Source of the DNA: an uncultured Lachnospiraceae bacterium
GTDB taxonomy: Bacteria > Bacillota > Clostridia > Lachnospirales > Lachnospiraceae
DNA: 9,412 nt
Assembly: GCA_902783935.1 (NCBI GenBank)
Contig: CACZTA010000236.1
Span: forward strand, 1-9,412
Direction: 5' to 3'
Shown: piece after piece, positions 6,269 through 9,412 of the stretch
Layout of the letters: every line of letters starts with the position of its first letter
Numbering within the stretch: position 1 is the stretch's first letter
Position numbers and translations under genes: made by a program
Notes under the pieces: generated by a model
Seen by the model: the letters and a program-made list of their open reading frames with translations, nothing else
Told to the model about the DNA's origin: nothing
Databases searched by the model: none

Positions 6269-6270
6269 GT

Positions 6271-7419
6271 TTGGCAGCTGTGTTGAATCGGATCAGAGGA
6301 ATACTGAAAAATAAAAAGGTCAGATATGTCATCACGGCGGCAGCTGTGGTGCTGTTTGCCGTGGGGATAATTTTCTTTACGAGAGCGTATAACAACCGCA
6401 GCTATTCCTCTTACCGTATCGTGCAGTCCGAAGAAAAGACAGACAGTGTGTCGAAATGCAGGTACACGCCGGACGGGGTGGTGCGCTATTCGCTTGACGG
6501 GGCAGCCCTGCTGAACCGGAAGCTTGAGAATGTATGGAGCCTGACATATGCCATGTCGGATCCGAGAATCGATGTGTGCGGGAAGCAGGTGCTTCTGTAT
6601 GACAGGCTCGGGACGTCGATTTACGTCTATGACACGAAAAAGCAGACGGGTGCATTTGAAACGGAACACCCGATCCTGTGCGCCTGCGTCTCCAGAAAGG
6701 GGACAGTGGCGGCTGTCCTGAAGAACGGCGAAAAGGCGGAGCTTGTTTATTATGAAGGGACGGGGACGAGAATCGCAGGGGGAGAGTCGTCCATAACAAA
6801 TCCCGGGTATCCGGTTTCGCTCTCCATTACGGATGACGGGCGCGGCCTCGCCGTATCTTATCTGACGGTGACGGAAGGAAATATCGGATCTCTTGTGAGG
6901 TTCTATTATTTCGGCAGAGGACGCCGTGACGGGGACACACAGGTCGGGGAAGCCGCTTTTTCAGGGGTGTTCGTCCCGGAAGTCCGGTATCTGAACGGCA
7001 ATGAGTGCGTTATCATAAGAGATAACGGGTTTTCGGTATGCAAAGGGACTGACGAACCGAAGGAGACAAAGACCGTCGATTTTGACGAGGAGATTGTCAG
7101 CACCTTTCACGACGGATCCCATGTCGGATTTGTTTTCCGGAGTGACAGAAAAGGTCACAGATTCCTCGTGAAGCTTTATTCCACGAGCGGGAACCTGCAG
7201 TCCTCCATGTATATCGACCATTCGTATGACCGCGTCCATGTCTGCGGCGACCAGATCATTTTCAGCGACAGTACCTACCTCAGCGTATACAGCACAAGGG
7301 GTGTGTGCCGCTTCCAGGGGAGACTGAAAGAGGGAAATATCCGGGATGCGCTGAAGATCGGAAATAACCGCCTGCTGGTGCTGACGGACCAGACAGCGGA
7401 AGTACTGGAACTCGTATGA
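6271..7419 (+). CDS. DUF5711-like membrane-anchored protein with predicted beta-propeller-like ectodomain
   Basis: I recognise this as resembling DUF5711 proteins of Lachnospiraceae; no function is established. A short basic N-terminus (NRIRGILKNKKVRY) precedes one membrane helix (about 19–36). The remaining roughly 345 residues are rich in beta-strand patterns and short repeats of the form hydrophobic strand–turn–strand, such as KQVLLYDRLGTSIYVYD and STYLSVYSTRGVCRFQG. This is like a WD or PQQ-type propeller facing outside the membrane. No catalytic motif is visible. The start is uncertain: TTG 6271 lies 2 bases after the recR stop, while GTG 6280 and TTG 6283 are also in frame. Only weak ribosome-binding sequences precede them (AGGACGG at 6254–6260, AGGT at 6267–6270). 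Coupling to recR is likely. A cvpA-like gene follows after 41 bases. Confidence 0.75.
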   Translation: MAAVLNRIRGILKNKKVRYVITAAAVVLFAVGIIFFTRAYNNRSYSSYRIVQSEEKTDSVSKCRYTPDGVVRYSLDGAALLNRKLENVWSLTYAMSDPRIDVCGKQVLLYDRLGTSIYVYDTKKQTGAFETEHPILCACVSRKGTVAAVLKNGEKAELVYYEGTGTRIAGGESSITNPGYPVSLSITDDGRGLAVSYLTVTEGNIGSLVRFYYFGRGRRDGDTQVGEAAFSGVFVPEVRYLNGNECVIIRDNGFSVCKGTDEPKETKTVDFDEEIVSTFHDGSHVGFVFRSDRKGHRFLVKLYSTSGNLQSSMYIDHSYDRVHVCGDQIIFSDSTYLSVYSTRGVCRFQGRLKEGNIRDALKIGNNRLLVLTDQTAEVLELV

Positions 7420-7460
7420 CGGGCAGCCGGCGGTAAAACAACGGAGAGGAGGAAAAGACG

Positions 7461-8126
7461 ATGAATCTTCTGACGATCGTTGTACTGGCCTACCTGGCAG
7501 GCATGACGGCCTGGTCGGCCAGAAAGGGGCTTTTCCGCTCCGCTGTGTCTATGATTTTTCTCGGGGTTGTGATCCTTGTGATGCTGGTTCTCACTCCTTC
7601 TGTCACCAGTGTTTTCAGAAACAGTGAGTATGTAAGTACATATGTGGAAAGGCAGAGCGCGGCGATCATCGCTTCCGCAGGGTATTCGGAGGCGGCGCTG
7701 CCGGACCTGTCGGCCGTGAAATCGCCGGGAGATGTCGCGAGGGCGGTGATCGCCCTGGCCATGCGGACGACCTCTTCAGGAGATCAGGGGGCCGAGGTCA
7801 TCGCTTCCGTGATTATTAATACGATAGCGGCGGCGGCGACGTTCGTCATCGCCCTGATTCTGGGGCTCCTGATCCAGCTGGTGATCGGAAGAGCAATCAA
7901 AAGAAGCGGAGGGGGCAGATTTGACCATCTCCTTGGAGCACCGATCGGGTTTTTCAAGGGAATTGTGACCGTGTGGGTCGGACTCGGCTTCATACAGCTG
8001 CTCGCCTATACAAGACCGTTTACGGTATTGGCAGAGCAGATATCGAACAGCCCGGTTCTCACCTGGATCACGCAGCATAACCTGCTGGCGGCTATATTGG
8101 TGAGGCTCGTCACAAAAAATGTCTGA
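7461..8126 (+). CDS. CvpA-family (colicin V production-like) integral membrane protein
   Basis: The 221-residue protein fits the CvpA family by topology and motifs. CvpA is named after a gene needed for colicin V export in E. coli and its molecular role is unclear; envelope homeostasis is the usual suggestion. Membrane segments lie at about 3–18, 28–45, 114–143 and 160–183, with a weaker one near 204–216. The motif RKGLFR (21–26) after helix 1 and LLGAPIGFFKGIVTVW (157–172) are typical. A soluble, mostly extracytoplasmic stretch (50–110) separates helices 2 and 3. The start is well defined by AGGAGG at 7447–7452, eight bases upstream. It is the last gene of the pfkA operon, 20 bases before a strong terminator. 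Pairing with the DUF5711-like protein suggests a joint envelope role, which is inference only. Confidence 0.82.
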   Translation: MNLLTIVVLAYLAGMTAWSARKGLFRSAVSMIFLGVVILVMLVLTPSVTSVFRNSEYVSTYVERQSAAIIASAGYSEAALPDLSAVKSPGDVARAVIALAMRTTSSGDQGAEVIASVIINTIAAAATFVIALILGLLIQLVIGRAIKRSGGGRFDHLLGAPIGFFKGIVTVWVGLGFIQLLAYTRPFTVLAEQISNSPVLTWITQHNLLAAILVRLVTKNV

Positions 8127-8145
8127 ACTGAATGACAGAGAAATG

Positions 8146-8176
8146 AAAGCGGCATCGGGTGACCGGTGCTGCTTTT
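8146..8176 (+). terminator. Intrinsic terminator at the end of the pfkA–cvpA operon
   Basis: Left arm AAAGCGGCATCGG (8146–8158), loop GTGA (8159–8162) and right arm CCGGTGCTGCTTT (8163–8175) give a 13-bp stem with two G·U pairs. The stem runs into TTTT (8173–8176), and a second T-rich stretch follows. It lies 20 bases after the cvpA-like stop codon. Confidence 0.9.
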
Positions 8177-8248
8177 GTCGTTCTGCGGACCTGCTGCAGT
8201 TTTGTTCGTGCAGTTCTTCCTGCTAATACGTCTGCCTGGATAAGAAAA

Positions 8249-8277
8249 TTGTAATTTATGACTAAAAAAAATATAAA
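8249..8277 (+). promoter_or_regulatory. Candidate upstream promoter of fruK (P1)
   Basis: TTGTAA (8249–8254) and TATAAA (8272–8277) are 17 bases apart in an A/T-rich stretch. Each box matches the consensus at five of six (TATAAA) or four of six (TTGTAA) positions. Transcription would begin near 8284, upstream of the second candidate. Confidence 0.45.
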
Positions 8278-8291
8278 AAAGCCTCTAATGA

Positions 8292-8300
8292 TGCTATAAT
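8292..8300 (+). promoter_or_regulatory. Candidate main promoter of fruK (P2, extended -10)
   Basis: TGC followed by a perfect TATAAT (8295–8300) forms an extended -10 element. No good -35 box stands 17 bases upstream; that position holds the P1 TATAAA, so P2 would rely on the extended -10 or on an activator. The start is expected near 8307, giving a leader of about 167 bases. A 7-bp direct repeat TATCAAC (8342–8348 and 8361–8367, period 19) lies just downstream and could be an operator. Confidence 0.6.
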
Positions 8301-8368
8301 GGGAAAAGACTATTTCTTCAGCGGCAATCATATGCGAGCAATATCAACGGTGAAGGCACTTATCAACC

Positions 8369-8385
8369 GAAAAGGAGGGAGGTGA
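8369..8385 (+). promoter_or_regulatory. Very strong Shine-Dalgarno in the fruK leader, without a clear gene (STAB-SD-like)
   Basis: GAAAAGGAGGGAGGTGA contains two overlapping Shine-Dalgarno sequences, AGGAGG and an eight-base perfect match GGAGGTGA to the 16S rRNA tail. It sits 88 bases before fruK, which has its own site (GGAGG, 8459–8463). Only tiny frames follow: ATG 8395 (Met-Arg-Gln-Pro, stop 8407–8409) and GTG 8382 (20 codons, stop 8442–8444), the latter overlapping the site itself. It resembles mRNA-stabilising Shine-Dalgarno elements such as that of the cry3A leader. Confidence 0.45.
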
Positions 8386-8389
8386 CAGG

Positions 8390-8431
8390 CTCTAATGCGG
8401 CAGCCCTGATCGGGGAACCGGTCAGGGAGAG
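8390..8431 (+). promoter_or_regulatory. Leader hairpin with GGAA tetraloop upstream of fruK
   Basis: CCCTGATCGG (8404–8413) pairs with CCGGTCAGGG (8418–8427) with one wobble, closing a GGAA loop (8414–8417, GNRA class). A lower CTCT/AGAG stem (8390–8393 with 8428–8431) continues the helix across a one-sided 10-base bulge (8394–8403). No T-run follows, so it is not a terminator. It does not match a riboswitch class that I recognise. Confidence 0.5.
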
Positions 8432-8473
8432 CAGACACTGTTAATATCAGAATATCACGGAGGCAGCGAAAAA

Positions 8474-9388
8474 ATGATATACACCGTTACATTTAATCCG
8501 TCGCTTGACTACATCGTGAGGGTAAAAAACTTTAAAGCCGGACAGATTAACCGCACGTATTATGAAAACATTCTTCCGGGCGGAAAAGGCATTAATGTTT
8601 CTATCGTGCTGAACAATATGGGACATAAGAGCACAGCGCTTGGTTTCATGGCCGGCTTTACGGGACGCGAGATATGCGACCGGCTTGCGGCTTTCGGAGT
8701 CGCCTCTGACTTTATTGAAGTGAAGAACGGGATGTCAAGAATCAACCTCAAGATGAAGTCAGATGAGGAGACGGAAATCAACGGCCAGGGACCGGACATT
8801 ACGGAAGAGGATATCGGAAAGCTTTATGAAAAACTCGATGCCCTGAAGGAGGGAGACCTCCTTGTGATCTCCGGATCCGTTCCGAACACCCTCCCCGGCG
8901 ATATGTACCAGCGTATCATGAACCGCCTGAGCGGGCGGGGGATTGATATCGTGGTCGATGCCGAGAAAGACCTGCTGGTCAATGTCCTTCAGTACCATCC
9001 GTTCCTTATCAAGCCGAATAATCATGAACTCGGTGCGATTTTCGGGGTGGAATTAAAAACAAGGGACGAAGTGATTCCTTATGCGAAAAAACTGCAGGAA
9101 CAGGGAGCCCGTCACGTGCTGATTTCGATGGCCGGCGAAGGCGCGGTCTTTATTTCGGAAGACGGACAGATTATGACGAGTCGTGCACCGGAGGGCAAAG
9201 TGGTCAATTCTGTCGGAGCGGGTGACTCGATGGTGGCCGGGTTCCTGACCGGTTTCCTGGAGACCGGCGGAGACTGTAAGACAGCTTTCCTTACGGGACT
9301 CTGCACCGGGTCAGCGTCGGCATTTTCCCCGGATCTTGCGACAAGACCGGAAGTGGAAGCCCTTCTTGCCTCTCTCGGGGCAGACTGA
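8474..9388 (+). CDS. fruK: 1-phosphofructokinase (PfkB/ribokinase family)
   Basis: FruK phosphorylates fructose 1-phosphate, made by the fructose PTS, to fructose 1,6-bisphosphate in the cytoplasm. The 304 residues are of normal family length. Motifs are the start MIYTVTFNPSLDYIV with D12, the PfkB signature PGGKGINVS (35–43), KPNNHEL (180–186), SMAGEGAVF (218–226) and VNSVGAGDSMVAGFL (244–258) with catalytic D251. The C-terminal SAFSPDLATRPEVEALL is typical of FruK. Tagatose-6-phosphate kinase (LacC) is the main alternative. The start is set by GGAGG (8459–8463), ten bases before the ATG. In many Firmicutes fruK lies between a DeoR-type fruR and the PTS gene fruA. No fruR precedes it here; it is the first gene after a terminator and two candidate promoters, and any fruA would be beyond the window end. 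Confidence 0.92.
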   Translation: MIYTVTFNPSLDYIVRVKNFKAGQINRTYYENILPGGKGINVSIVLNNMGHKSTALGFMAGFTGREICDRLAAFGVASDFIEVKNGMSRINLKMKSDEETEINGQGPDITEEDIGKLYEKLDALKEGDLLVISGSVPNTLPGDMYQRIMNRLSGRGIDIVVDAEKDLLVNVLQYHPFLIKPNNHELGAIFGVELKTRDEVIPYAKKLQEQGARHVLISMAGEGAVFISEDGQIMTSRAPEGKVVNSVGAGDSMVAGFLTGFLETGGDCKTAFLTGLCTGSASAFSPDLATRPEVEALLASLGAD

Positions 9389-9412
9389 ACCTGAAAGAGA
9401 CCAGTGAACCCG

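Noticed and set aside
8144..8157. TGAAAGCGGCATCG as a CcpA (cre) catabolite site for fruK
   Set aside because: It misses the consensus in the right half, and its bases are fully explained as the left arm of the operon terminator. It also lies about 90 bases upstream of the nearest fruK promoter -35 box.
8110..8331. Minus-strand 73-codon open frame in the cvpA–fruK gap
   Set aside because: It runs through the terminator stem and both candidate fruK promoters. No ribosome binding site or protein similarity is apparent.

Overview
The window looks like a chromosomal stretch of a Clostridia-class Firmicute, most probably a Lachnospiraceae-type gut anaerobe. The grounds are the large, Alu-domain-containing SRP RNA, the dnaX–ebfC–recR gene order, a DUF5711-type protein beside a CvpA-like membrane protein, strong AGGAGG ribosome binding sites and fairly GC-rich coding DNA (mid-50s % by eye, not computed). 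No mobile elements, tRNAs, 5S/16S/23S genes or CRISPR arrays were seen. All protein genes are on the + strand; the only minus-strand gene is the SRP RNA.

Layout. (1) 2–643: the 3' part of a pyruvate kinase gene, cut by the window edge. (2) 690–2168: a dacA-type D,D-carboxypeptidase gene with its own candidate promoter, an attenuator-like set of inverted repeats in its first codons, and a strong terminator. (3) 2182–2450, minus strand: SRP RNA, convergent with dacA and sharing the dacA terminator in the opposite orientation. (4) 2457–2507: two divergent promoters with overlapping -35 boxes, one firing left into the SRP RNA and one right into pfkA. (5) 2589–8126: a tight six-gene run, pfkA, dnaX, ebfC (yaaK), recR, a DUF5711-like gene and a cvpA-like gene, closed by a terminator at 8146–8176. 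(6) 8249–9388: tandem candidate promoters, a long leader holding a very strong Shine-Dalgarno sequence with no clear gene behind it and a GGAA-capped hairpin, then fruK (1-phosphofructokinase).

How the genes fit together. Pyruvate kinase, PfkA and FruK are three kinases of glycolysis and fructose catabolism. DnaX (clamp loader), EbfC (nucleoid-associated) and RecR (recombinational repair) form the replication/repair cassette that in Bacillus follows the SRP RNA gene scr. Here the SRP RNA gene is inverted and a glycolytic gene sits between it and dnaX, so phosphofructokinase leads the replication/repair operon. The most notable observations are the overlapping divergent promoter, the pfkA-led operon, the mixed ATP-like/PPi-like residues in PfkA, the inverted-repeat ladder at the start of dacA, and the fruK leader. 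I found no clearly new defence or mobile system; most of the window is housekeeping DNA with unusual regulatory architecture.
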